Shown: piece by piece, positions 23,658-36,900 of the stretch | Numbering within the stretch: the first letter of the stretch is position 1 | How the letters are laid out: the number at the start of each line of letters is the position of its first letter | From: Ahaetulla prasina | Lineage: Eukaryota; Chordata; Lepidosauria; Squamata; Colubridae | Length of the DNA: 64,000 nt | Direction: 5' to 3' | NCBI RefSeq assembly: GCF_028640845.1 | Contig: NC_080539.1 | Coordinates: 179,565,459 to 179,629,458, forward strand | Notes under the pieces: generated by a model | Database searches by the model: none | Told to the model about the DNA's origin: nothing | The model's input: only the letters and a program-made list of their open reading frames with translations | Made by a program: the position numbers and the translations under genes

Positions 23658-24480
23658 TTACTTGCCTTCAGTGTTCTTGTATTTAATCTCTGCATAGAAG
23701 TCTTGATGCACGTTCTTCCAATCTTTCTGGTTTTGCTGTAAGGGCACCTCTTCACCATGCTTCTGGATTTTCTGATTTGGTTTGTTGCTTGTCATGTATG
23801 GATGTACACAGTTTCAAGAAAGCTGTTTGTAGTGTTTGAGTTTTCTAGGTTTTTTTTTTTTTGTAAATTGTGATTTTTATGGAGATGAACCTCAGTTTAT
23901 AGCAATCCTGATTTAATCAAAGGATTCATGTTCAATAGAAAATATGCGTTTCACTCTCAAATTTCCAAAGTCTGTCCAGATATTACATCTTTAAATGTAA
24001 ATTGATGCAAGGGATACAAATTATATTATCTAAATAATTGTGCAAATGACATACATTGATATTACTGTAATGGCATGCATTTAGATTTAGGTTTACAGAC
24101 ATCCCCTCCCCACAAATCATCCATTAATTCAAGTTTCACTATAGATAAATTATGGCATGGTAAATAGAAATTGTATACTATTCCAGCTGGGAAAGATTTC
24201 TGGTGTGTGAAGGGCAGGTTCAGATGCTACTCTCCTTATTTTCCAAAATGGTCTGTACCACCATGCAAACAAGAAATTAAGCAATGTTATTTTTTGCAAA
24301 TTGCATCTGAAGAAAAAAAAAACATGGTAGAATATTGGAAGTGGGAAGGGAATACTGCATTGCATACAGCGGATAATCAGGAAGGCTGCTAGAGTTCTAA
24401 GAGAAATAACGTCTTCCTAATATATATTCACATTCTTACCGTCCTAATTACCCAGTTTTTAAACCCATGCACCTACTCTC
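23658..24480. other. Intergenic flank of EFHC1 promoter, nothing recognised
   Basis: AT-rich, with a short T run at 23851-23862. No gene or named repeat. Confidence 0.45.
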
Positions 24481-24910
24481 CGCATGCGCCCGAGGTAAAC
24501 TTTGCTGCATTGTAATAGGCTTAATCTCTCGTGTCAATCCTCTACATAAGATCAAAGCTGCAACTGCCGAACCACAAGAAAAGTAATTACAGTAAAACCA
24601 AATTTCAAGCCAGCCTGTTTATATTCAGACATTTCTTTTCCCTCAGTCTAGCGCTACTGACAGACGATACGACGGGGGTGGAGGGTGGGTGAGAATACAG
24701 CGACTCGAGCCAAACTCATTCGCGGGTTGATGAAAAGCGGCACCTAAACCTACCAACCGAGCTAAGCGCCTCGATCGCTACTGCGCAAGCGCTCTCAGAA
24801 AAAAAAATGAAAGCCCAACTGTTGATGGTTACCGAGGAAACAGCGTTGCTTAGTTACCCGTAGTAGCGGATCCGTCTCTTGCCAAGCCCTTCGCTGCTCG
24901 ACCGTCCATC
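24481..24910 (+). promoter_or_regulatory. EFHC1: EFHC1 promoter region with RFX X-box and NRF1-like site
   Basis: GC and CpG content rise here just before the start codon. A well-formed X-box GTTACCGAGGAAAC (24828-24841: GTTACC half site, 2-nt spacer, GGAAAC half site) lies about 70 bp upstream of the ATG. A second diverged half-site pair (GTTGCTTAGTTACC) follows at about 24845-24858. An NRF1-like TGCGCAAGCGC is at 24782-24792. RFX factors activate ciliary genes through X-boxes, which fits an axonemal gene. The transcription start is not visible; no TATA box is evident. Confidence 0.65.
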
Positions 24911-24973
24911 ATGAGCCTTCAGCCGGTGCAAGGCTTGCCGCTTGTTCCGGGCTCGTCCTTTCGGGACCCGACG
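24911..24973 (+). CDS. EFHC1: EFHC1 coding exon 1
   Basis: Encodes residues 1-21 ([20 protein letters not shown] then T). The donor ACG|GTGAGG leaves phase 0. Too short to stand out as an ORF; assigned because it joins in frame to KTAFHRSQ of exon 2, as in the human protein. Confidence 0.9.
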
Positions 24974-27900
24974 GTGAGGAAAATCTCCTTTTTTCTGTCC
25001 ACATCACATTTCTTCCGAAATAGCTAGCGGTATGGCCCATTAGACTAAGCGTCTCCCAGAGTCCCCCCTGAGTCTTGCGGACTTGGTCAGCGACTCCAAT
25101 TGACGCCATCCTTTAAGAGTGAGGTACTTCATAAATAATCCCACCTTCCTGTTATTGAATGTGACAGCTCTAGGTCTCTAAAAGGGCTTTCAAGCCATTT
25201 TGTAGCCATCTGTGTTTTTAAACCTGATAGCTCCAATGTTAGATGATTTCTTAACAAAAGTTACAGAAGGGTGATAACATTTTAAGAGAAAAACATTGAA
25301 TAGCCTACTTCCTTTTCAGCTCTTACTACCAAATATTAAAATGATTGAATGTTAATGAATGTTTTTAATGAACAGAATAGAATTCTTTATTGGCCAAGTG
25401 TGATTGGACACACAAGGAATTTGACTTGGTTGTTTTCTTGCAGGCTCTATGGAGATTCTCAGTCATCCAAGTCATGGTTGTCTCAAAGCTTTTTTTCCTT
25501 TTTTTTTTTTTTCAAGAGGCAACTGGACTTTTTGGCTTTTCTTTGAAGATGTTTTGCTTGTCATCCAAGAAGCTTCTTCAACTCTATTTTCTTTTCTTGC
25601 AGATGTTTCATTATGTTGGGACTGATGATGTTACCTAGTTTGGGTAGTGAAATATCTGTAAGAAAACAACCAGAAAGCACCAAGAAATCCTCATACATCT
25701 CATTAAAATTTGCATCAATATGTTAAATGTAGTCTAAGAGTATTATTAAAGAGTATTACTAAAACATATTTTACTTCAATGTTCCTTTTAATTTTATTTT
25801 TTTCTAAATATAATCCTCATTAAAAAACATTTGAAACTCTATGATCCTGGAAAGTTTAAAATTGTTTTAGAGGTTGTGAACTATTATTATTAAAATAAAA
25901 TTACATATTTTTGAGAAAAAATACCTTAATGTATTTTTAAAATTGTTACTATATGGGAGGGTCATAAATGAAATTTAGTTTTAAAGACAAATATATTTGA
26001 GACAAGGCAATTGAAAAATAAATGTGTTATTTTAGATACATCAGTCTGGTCAGCATTTGAGTCTGTATTTTTGTTGTTGTTCTGTAGAAAACTGCTTTTC
26101 ATCGTTCCCAAACTCTAGATTTCAAGAATGGTTTTGCCTTTAAGAAACTTCCAACTGTGGGGATAGGTGGAAATCGGCTTTATGTAAACCAGTTGTCTCA
26201 AGCTGAACTTGATGAATTATCCAACAAGAGACCCACCTTAACTTATGGTGAACCTAAACAAGCCCCACCTTCAGATTTCATCCCAGCACATGTGGCTTTT
26301 GACAAAAAGGTATTTTCTCAAACATCTGATTTCAGGTACAGGTATTTATTGCAAAATTAAGTGTTTAAAATTAGCTGTTTATTTCTGATATCTATTTGTT
26401 AGCTCATAAAAATAGTCCATATAAAGAAACAAACTTTCTTGATATAATCATAGCTTCTTGAAAGACTGTCATTCTTCCCTTTTTATAATATAGAGAATTA
26501 AAAATGTCTTTCTCAGGCTCACTTCTTTTTATCTATTAACAGAAAATGACATTAAATATCTTGCTTTCCTTCACCATCATTATGTCTACTTTCCTCTATA
26601 CTATTAAAAGTTTATTTACATGTTTTAAGGCTTTTAGTGTAGAGCCAGATTCAAGTACATCCTTTTCCTTGCAGCACATCTCTGGGCCAGTCATTCGGTT
26701 TAGCCTACTTCATGGAGACAGAATGGACCAATATATGAGCAACCTCCAAGTTATACTTTGGGGGGGGGGGGGTGGGGGGGATTGTAGGCAGTTTAAATTC
26801 TACAAAAATAAATGTTACAGTGCAGAATTTAATAAGCCATTAATGCTGTGTAAAAAGACTTCTGCTTCTACATTTAAAGTGACAATAAAGTTATTCTAAG
26901 TCTAAGTCCAGCATAAACACTTACAGAAAATTAAAACATGTTATGTTGGTTGTATTCTTGTCAGTCAAAAGTTACTTATATTTATACTTGCATTTATAGC
27001 TTTATCTTCCACAATTGTTTATTTATTTATTTATTTTGTCACAACAATATATGTAGGTATCATACAAAAAAGATTATATAGTATATAAACACATATATGA
27101 GTAAATATAAGGGGGTATAAGCATATATATATATAGGAAGAAGAAAAGAAAAACAATAGGACAGGAACGGTAGGCACGTTTGTGCGCTTATGCACCCCCC
27201 TTATGGTCCTCTTAGGAATGGGGTGAGGTCAATAGTAGAAAGTTTTTGGTTAAAGCTTTTAGGATTATGAGTCAGGTAAAGTATTCCAAGCACTGATGAT
27301 TCTGTTATAGAAGTCATATTTTCTGCAATCTAGATTAAAGCGGTTGACATTAAGTTTAAATCTATTAGTTGCTTAGTATTATTGCAATTAAAGCTGAAGT
27401 AGTCTTTAACAGGAAGTACATTACAATAGATGATTCTGTGAGTTAAACTTAGGTCTTGTCGAAGGCGACGGAGGATACCATAGTATTAGCCATATTATTA
27501 GCTTGGTGTTAAATAGAAATTCCCTTGCTTCTATAAAGATAGTGCAGCTTTTTGTAAACTTACATTTAATATTAATCGAATATATAGTAATACATTCCTG
27601 TCATTTGATGATCTCACACAGCATCAAGTGGGTTTCCTGTCATTTTTATCATTAATATAATTTTCCTTATATAAGGGTTTGTTTGTTTTTTGCTAGGTGC
27701 TCAAATTTGATGGATACTTTCAAGAAGATGTCCCTATGTCTACAGAAGAGCATTTCCGCATTCGTCAAGTGGGCATTTATTACTACTTGGAAGATGATAG
27801 CATGTCTGTCATGGAGCCCATTGTTGAAAACTCAGGGATTCCTCAGGGCAAGTTCATCAAGAGACAGCGTTTGCCCAAAAATGATCGTGGGGATCATTAT

Positions 27901-30900
27901 CATTGGAAAGATCTGAATCGAGGAATTAATATTACTATCTATGGCAAGACTTTCCGGATAGTTGACTGTGATCGATTCACCCAGGTACTGTAATCTTGAT
28001 TGCTAATCTACAGCATTACAGTAATAAACTATTCCTACTGCAGTATTTAATATGGGGATAAAATTAAGTTTTAATTCTATAGTAAAATATGCAATTGGAG
28101 ACAGAAATTTCCACCATAAGTAGCATTATGTATATGTGATTTGTTTTTACAATTATGAAACGTATTTTTACCCATTGCTACGTTATCAGCTGAGTTCTCA
28201 TAATGGTTATTTTTTATTCTTGTACACTTTCACAGTAGTTTTAGTAATTTATTTCATTTACATTTGATTGAAATCTCTGTCTCTGTCTGCCTGTCCCTCT
28301 CTCTAGCTCTTGATAATAGAGGAGGTCTGTTTTGAGAATAAAAACAATGGGATCTCTCAAAAAGAGCTAAACTTCAGTTCATTCATAGAGTAACATTTTA
28401 CTCAGCTTTACTAAGATTAATAAAGCCATGGCAGATATGGCAGTGTAGGGTTTTTGTTTTTTTTGCAAGTTCTGAAGTTTCTTACCTTATTTCAGTAACA
28501 TGGGAAGACATTTTTAGTTTGTCCACCACAGATCGCAGTTTCGCCCCCAAATGCAACTTTAAGGCAGTCTTGCTTTAAGATTTCTTACTGTGCTTATTTG
28601 TATATTAACAGTGTGATTATTGCTTTACAGACTTTTTTGGAAAGCCAAGGAATTGAACTGAACCCTCCAGAGCGAATGATTTTTGATCCTTATATAGAGC
28701 TACGTAAAATGCCTCCACGTATGTATGTCACCCCCTCAGATTTTGATCAACTTAAGCAGTTTTTGGCATTTGACAAAAAGGTGAGCTTTAGGTTTGTTTC
28801 ATATTACACATAACCTACTTTTTTGTGTATTCAAAACATTTTAAGCAGCAAACAAAATCTATTCCTCCCCCCCCCCCGAGAAAATAAATAAAATTAGAGT
28901 AAATAAAGCTGTGAACAAGTAAGTAGCGAGTATAATTGTAAAAGATACTTAAAATGGGAGAAAATTAAATTATAGGGGCTATATAATTTGCATATATTTA
29001 GAGCATGCCAGAGGAGATGCTAAGAAGTGTAGTAGTGAAACTCTGAGGGCCTCTTTGTCAGTGATAATAAAGCTATGTAATTGCTGAGTGAGTTTTCTAC
29101 TTTTCATCTTCAAAGATAGTAAAGATATTTTTGGTGAAGTTTACAAGTCATTTTACTTGTAGTAAAATTTTATAAATAGTAAAATTACAAATAGTTTTCA
29201 CTTAATGGCATTTGGTACTGACATTTCTGTTGCTAAATGAGGTCATAAAGTGCAATGTCACATGATTGTCCCACTTAGCAACAGAAATCCCAACACTCAG
29301 ACGCCATTATTAAGCAAATCACTGTGGGTTGTTAAGCGAGGACATTACACGGTTGCCTTTTGTGACGTTCTGCTGACTTCCCCATTGACTTTGCTTGTAG
29401 GAAGTTGGCAAAGGTCACAAACTGGGGTGCTGCAGCGTAATTGCAAACCAGGTATCAAGCCTCCAGTTTATGATCACATGACTGTGGGAATGCAATGCTG
29501 TCCATGAGGATTGGTCATACCTACCACTCATTCAGTGCCATCATAAAGTTTGAATGGTCACTGAACAAATGCTTGTTAAATGAGGACCATCTGTATTCTT
29601 TTGTCTTCAAAATCATATGAACCTGTGCAGTTAATAAATTTAATCAATGGCTTGCTATTTTATGTTGTTTTGTTGCAGTTGCAATGTGACTCTTTTTTGT
29701 CTTAACTGTAACTGTAAGGAAGATAATGATTTTGTCCTCTTTATTAAGTTGTGATTCACTTTGATTGTGAGACATCATGCTTATACGAGAAAATTTCTGT
29801 TCTTCCATGAGGAGAATTAATCCTTCACATTTTTTTTCAGGTTCTTCGTTTTTTTGCCATTTGGGATGACACTTGGAACATGTTTGGTGAAAGCCGGAAA
29901 TTTATTATCCACTACTACTTGGCAGATGACACAGTGGAAGTGCGGGAAGTTCATGAACGAAATGATGGCAGAGATCCTTTCCCAGTCCTGATAAGACGCC
30001 AGCGCCTACCCAAAACTTTTGTGGAGAAGAAAGGTACTAATTTTCTCTAGTTGACAATTCTAGGATAATATGTATATAAATAAAAAGCTTAGTGCCTTCC
30101 AGATCTTCATACAAATATTTTTAGGTATAATATGAATCTATTAACATTTGCTACTCAAAGCATAAACTTGGGAATCAACTGTAATGTTTTCAGCCAGGCT
30201 GATATACTAAAATTATTTTACTAATTTTAGTACATGAGTGCATTTATTCAGTTAGTCAGTCAGTCAGATGCACTATTGAAGTACTCATTTCTAATTATAC
30301 TGTTTTATAAAGTATTGGAATGAATCCATGCTTGCCTTTCCTCAAGTTAATGCGGCTTTTTCAGATGCTGACTAAATGATATTTGGCATTATGTTCTCAC
30401 AAGCTATGGAAATTAGGCCCATGATAATGCATAAAACTGATCGTCTTAAAAATGTGAGCAAGCCAAGGAAGGACTGCATTTTCCAGTGTCTAAATGTCTT
30501 CATTTGGAATAAATAGCAGCAATCTTACTAAACTGCCTTTTTTTCCCCCCAAGAAAACTTCCCAACCTGTGTGCTGGAGATTTCTGATCAGGAGGTCTTA
30601 GAATGGTTTACAGCTAAAGATTTTGCAGTTGGCAAACCCACTACTCTACTTGGACGTACTTTTTTCATCTATGACTGTGATGAGTTCACTCGACAATTCT
30701 ATCAGGAAAAATTTGGCATCACTGACTTCCAGGCAGTTGATGTAAAGAAGCCACCTCCAGAGGAAATCAAACAGGTAAAGGGGAAAAACAAAGAAGAAAC
30801 TGCAAAAGAGGCCAGTTTTTAATTAAAGGGCAAGGAAATGGAGGTCAGAACATGGAGTAGGACTGAGAGGAAGGACTGACAAGCAGTGGAAATGAGAGTT

Positions 30901-33900
30901 GCTAGGGAAATTCCAGAAAGCAAGTCAGTCTTCATAGACACAAAGAATAGAAGTACTAGGAAGCATCACTTACACTAAGTCAAAATATTACTGTTTGATG
31001 TTATTGTTTATTATTATTAATGGTATTGTTTACTGTTTGCCAATGGATAAAAGTTTCAAAATACACAGTAGAGAGTTTAATTTATTATTGTGACAAAGAC
31101 TGCTTTTCAAATGTTATTATTTATTTAGAAATAATAAGTAAGAATGCAGTAAAAGTTAAAAACAGGTAGGAAGTGTCAGATATCAATTCAGTTAGACTAT
31201 GTTTTTTATTATCCCTTCCTTCTCTTCTTTTCAAATGAAGAATGCTTTTTGCTATTTTTTACTCTCTCCAAATGCAGTTCTTCTAGATGGAAGAGTGATT
31301 GGAGATGAACATTTCGTTTGCATCTGTCCTTTAATAAAATTTCCAGATTTATTAGAAACTAAACAATTCTACATTGAATTGTTTTGTCAGTGACTAGAGA
31401 ACTAAGATGAACAGAAACATGTCAATGCTATTTTCTAGGAACAGAATCTCCTAGTTATAAACTTAATGGTGTCTTACACATCCCATTTCTCCTTTTACTG
31501 ATGCTTCACAATAGAGTACAGTAAGATTCTTTAAAAAATTATTTAAATTTTCTTTTAAATATTTTTTAAAACTTTAAAACATGTCATTTTACAATATTGC
31601 GAGTGAAGTTTCATGGTTCAGTATTGTACTTTTTTCTTGGCTTATTTTATGTACAGATAATTCCTCCCTACAATGGTTATGGTTTCCTTGAAGACTCTCT
31701 TCAAAACTGTTTCAGTTTGATTCCGCAACCCCCTAGAAAAAATATTATTAAAATGTTAGAGAATGACCACAAAATTTTGCGCTATGCTGTTCGAATGGTG
31801 AGTTGTCATGATTTACAGTTTTCAGAGTGATTATTGAGTTGGGGATTAGAAGTTCTTTTAATTTTACCTCCAGAGGTAAAGGTCCAAGGAGTAAAATTTC
31901 AGTGTAATAAGAAGTATTCATATATACGAGTGTTTAATTTAAACTTTTGATGACTTTGACAACCCGATGAAATTGCTGAAAGAAGATCAATCCATAATAA
32001 TAATAATAAAAACTCTAACTCTATTTCTCGGAAGTCAATGAAAAATAAAAACAGATGTTAAAATATTATTATATCAGATAGTTTTTCAATTCAAAGCACT
32101 ATGGATGCATAGAATCTGATTAAAACTGAGAATTTTCAAACTAGGGAGTAATGGGAAACATTACATATACAGTACAGGGGTGAAATGCTCCCGGTTTGGA
32201 CTGGCTCGCCCGATCCGGTAGCGATCACGGCGGGTGGTTCGGAGAACCGGTAGCAAAAATCCCTAGCCCCGCACCCTGCCTCTGCTGAGCCGAGCCATGA
32301 TGGGGTTTTTTTGTTCTTTGTTTTACTTTTAAAAGCAGTTTTTCTTCAGGCGAAAACATGCCTTTAAAAGTAAAAAAAAAAGCCTTTGAGGATCCCATGG
32401 CTCAGCTGAGATTGTCAGAACCCTTTAAGTTTTTTTTTTTAACAACCTCTTTGGCTGAAGAGGTTGAAAAAAAAATGGTTTTAAAAATTTATTTATTTAT
32501 TTATTATTTATTTATTTATTTAATCATATTTATATACCGCCCTATCTCCCAAGGGACTCAGGGCGGTTTACAGGCACTAAAAAAACAGATAAATAGAATA
32601 TAAATACAATATAAAACATTTAAAAAACTTATTCCAAAGCCCGTCCAATTAAAAATAGAAATAAAACCCAATTTAAAACCCAAAATTTAAAATCTAGCTC
32701 AGTCCTGCACAATTAAATAAGTATGTTTTAAGCCCGCGGCGGAAGGTCCGAAGGTCCGAAGGTCCGAAAGCTGACGAAGTCCGGGGGGTAGATCATTCCA
32801 GAGGGTGGGCTCTTCTGGTGATCCCAGCTGAGTTCCTCATTACCAGAACCTTAAAAAACATGTTTTCTACAAGATCTTCAGCCGAAGAGCTTGTAGAAAA
32901 CCTCCTTTTAAGAGGTTCTGGGCTGTGATGAAGTACTTACCTAATTAGCTGTTCCTTTCCGGCTGGGAAAGCCATGCTTTACATCAGTTGCATTAGCTAG
33001 TGACTGAATCTGCCTGCTTAAAATCCACCTCCTCAGTCAGCAACTCATCTGCCTGCTTTGCTGGCTGAGGAACTCTGGGAATTGAAGTCTACAAACCTTA
33101 AAGTTACTAAGATTGGAGACCCCTGATCTAAAAAATATAAATAAAATAATAAAATAAAATATTAGTGCAGCTTTCTGAGATTTGGTGTGTTTCTGTAGTG
33201 TTTCACTCTAACTACACAAACACGCAAAATCTCACAAAGCTGTTTGTGGCATTTTGTGTGTGTGTGTGAGAGTCAATTGTGTTGTGTTTTGTGTGTGTGT
33301 AAAGTGTGAAAGTTTGTTTTTGAGCTTTTTGTGGCTGTGTGAGGTTCCTGCTTGTTGCAGCAGCCATTTTGGGTGAAGTGCAGCTGCTTTTACATTGTGT
33401 GTGAGTCAGTTGTGTTGTGTTGTGTGTGTGTAAAGTGTGAAAGTTGGTTTTTGGTACCTCTTATTGTTTTTTATACTTTATTATTTTTATTATTTATTGT
33501 TATTGGCCACGCCCACCCAGTCATCTGACCACCAAACCACGCCCACCAATTAAGCGGTAAGAACCGGTAGGGAAAATTTTTATATTTCACCCCTGATACA
33601 GTGTAGTTTGCCTTGGCTGGTTGAGGATATCTACTTAGTTCTCAGTTTAACTAATTACAGTCCTTTTTTGTTGCTTTCATTTCAGAACACCCAATCATTT
33701 TATTACTGTAAAATTGCATTTCAGAATATTTTCAGTAGTGAGCGCAACTGTAATGTGTATAAAACCAGAAACAAGATAAAAGATAGATATCCTATCAAAG
33801 GAATAAGTTTCCATTAAGTACTCAGGTCTGCCACACTGTATAGGAGCTTGATTAAATCATAAATTACACAGGATCCAGCAGTGTTATGTGGCTGTTAAAT

Positions 33901-36900
33901 AGGTTAATGAAGTCTTAAGCTGCATTAACAGAATTATAAAGTCCAGAAAATTTGTTTAAATATTAAGAGAAATTTCTTATGACTCAGAGCTATTTAACAG
34001 GAACACAGTTTCCCTTTACTCAGAGGTGGTAGGATATCCTTCAATAGAGATATTTAAGCAGAAGTTAAATAGGCATCTTCATGGAGAATGATGTAAATGT
34101 AATTTGCTTTGAACAGAGAATACATGACTTCTGAGGTCATTAAACTATGATTTGAACAATTTAAATAATGATTCAATTGGCTATTCAGCTGCTTTTTACA
34201 CAATGGATTAATTCAGTATGACTTGAGAATTCTGTGAGTTTCAGTACCTTCAAGAAGATGCTTCAAGAAGATGATTCTTGAAGATGATTCTTCAAGAAGA
34301 ATGGGCGTGGATAAGAGCACAACAGTGCCTACCGTTCCTGTCCTATTGTTCCCTTCATTATATCAAATTAATATAGTTGATGCATATTTTTTTTACATAT
34401 ATATATATGTATATATATATATTCTTCAAGATATGTTGTTTTATCTATGACAATTGTTTGTGTATATTGTTGTGACAAAAAGAAAAAAAAAGATGTCATG
34501 TTGGGAATAGCCAAACATGAACAAGCCCTTTTAAGCACAGCATATTTTGCAGCTTACATTTGACCTTTAATCTGTCCAGGAATCCTCAAACCCTGATGAT
34601 AGCAAGAGACATTTTGTTCTCTCCTATTGCCTCGCTACTGACATGATAAGCATTTATGAACCACCTGTGCGCAATTCAGGAATTATTGGTGGCAAATACC
34701 TATGCAAAACCAGAGTCCCAAAGCCAGGATCTTCTACAGACGATCCTGTATATTATGAACCTGCTGATTTAACCATAGGTGCTATGATAGAAGGTAAGTA
34801 GAAAGATGGAGTATAAATATTTTAGAAGCAAATATTTCGGCACATATTCATTTTTCATTCTATATTTTTTGCATAAGAAATAATGTTTTTTCTTTGTTAG
34901 AATTATTCAAAAGAATATAGCATAGAGAATTATGTAATTTGCAGCTAAAACAAGCTAGATAAATTTTCTCCAATTCCCCTTGCTTTCATTAGGCACTGTT
35001 GAGCTATTTGAGCCATAAAGGTCACAAGTGACATAACTTTTCAGGTTAGTTACAATCTGGGTTTTTGGAGAGGGATCTGACTTCAATATCCCTTGGAATG
35101 ATAAAATGCCATTTTACTGACAAATAAAGCACTAAGAAATGGCAGAGATAAACATATTGTTAATCCTCTTACAGTTTATTCCTATAACTGTACACATTTT
35201 CCTCAGATCAGAATAGAAATCAAAATGTTGTAGAAAGTAACGGTAGTCACGTGGTTCTTGTCCTGTTTTGGCACATATGGCTAGCTTTTTTCAGATTTTC
35301 CTTCAGTTGCTTTGCAAAACAAAAAACAGGTTGTTGAGCTGCAAGTTTAGTTAAAACCTTTTACTTCTTGGACTGCAGGCTTGTTCTTCTAAGAAAATAG
35401 CCAGTCATCTATGGCAAGGGTAGTTCCATACCATCTTTTCCATTTATAGAGCTTCAAGGATTCCACCAATGCAATTCAATGGCATGTTAATACTTTCCAG
35501 ATTTCTATTTTTCACGTTTTCCCTGCATTATTGAAAAGGTTTTAAATAAGAACATTATGCTATTGCTAGTCTTAAAGCACTTTTGCGTGCTTTTAAAAAT
35601 CTCAAAATACTCAGCTTTGCCCCTCCACCAATGCTGCTACATTACCACTGGTGGTGCTGAGAATCTACAAGGCTAAAAAAATGTGCACCATCCACACCTC
35701 TGAAAATGTTGCACAAGTTTAATCTATATTTCTGGAAGAGGCAGACAGTTGGTCATGAAGATGACAGATTGTTTCTTTTATGCAGTGTTTGGCCACAGGT
35801 TCATTATTGTGGATGCAGATCATTATGTGTTGAATTATATGGAAAGCAATTTGGAAAGCTTCCCAGCATCGGTTGTGCAGTCTATGAGACATCATTTTGC
35901 ACCCCGCATGGCAGCAATAGAGGAACTAAAGAGGTGAGTACTTGAAGAAAATATCCATAGAAAATATTCCATACCTAATATTAATTATGCTGATTCAGCA
36001 GTTGTTGGTCTGAGGATGATGGAAGATATTCCGTTTCCCTTTATCATAGACAATAAATCAATAGCTATTATCATTTACCTTCAAACATCACAAGTAGTTG
36101 CAGTTTCATAAAGAGGGGCTTACACTATGGACCCATTCCAGTTACCAGAGAATAGTATCAGGAAAGGGTACTTGCTTTCATCCTCCACCAAAGATGCACA
36201 TGGTTGGTTATTGTGAGTAAAATAATGCTAGACATGATAAACTATTCACATTTTTTTCAAGTTCCTAGATGAGTTAACCATCCTTGTAGATGATGTTCAG
36301 TAAATAAATCTAAAATAATCAGTACTGAACCGTTTTATTTATGTCACTACTACTTGCGTGGAACGAGAAGTAACAGTTCTACTAGAGAAAAATTGGAATT
36401 GAATTTTAATTAAAAAAGACACAGAGGAAAAGAATGGTGATTTACCTGGCAGAGTAAAATCAAAATCTGCTGTTTAAAATCTGATAAATCTGTGACTTTT
36501 ATGTTGAAATGGTTTATGATTTGTTTTCAGCCACCTAATTAGTAGGCTGATTAAAAATTTAGTAGGGTGGCCAGAGTGCATTGCAAATTGGGGTATTCAT
36601 TGTTAGTGTAAAATGTGCCTGCATTACTGTGACATAGAAGTAAATCTTAAGAATGGCTTTTCTTTTGAACGGCAGATGATAAATTTTGTCCGTTTAGTTG
36701 TAAGTGCTAATATCTCCTCAGACCCCAATGCTATCCATAGAGAATGTGCCTAAGCATAATTAGATTAAAATACAGGTGATTGATCATAGTTTTAAGAAGC
36801 ATTTCAAGATGCTTGAGTCTTGAGGACATCATATGACATCCTAGTTCTTTTCTCCCTCTAGGTTAGCTTCCAATGAGCCTGACCCGCAGGAACTAGCTGC

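Noticed and set aside
30775..30822. EFHC1 exon 6 read-through to a stop
   Set aside because: The donor CAG|GTAAAG and the match of exon 7 to the known protein show normal splicing; the extension is intronic.
33608..33817. 69-aa frame in EFHC1 intron 7
   Set aside because: No homology seen and does not join in frame with exons 7 or 8, which already match the known protein without a gap.
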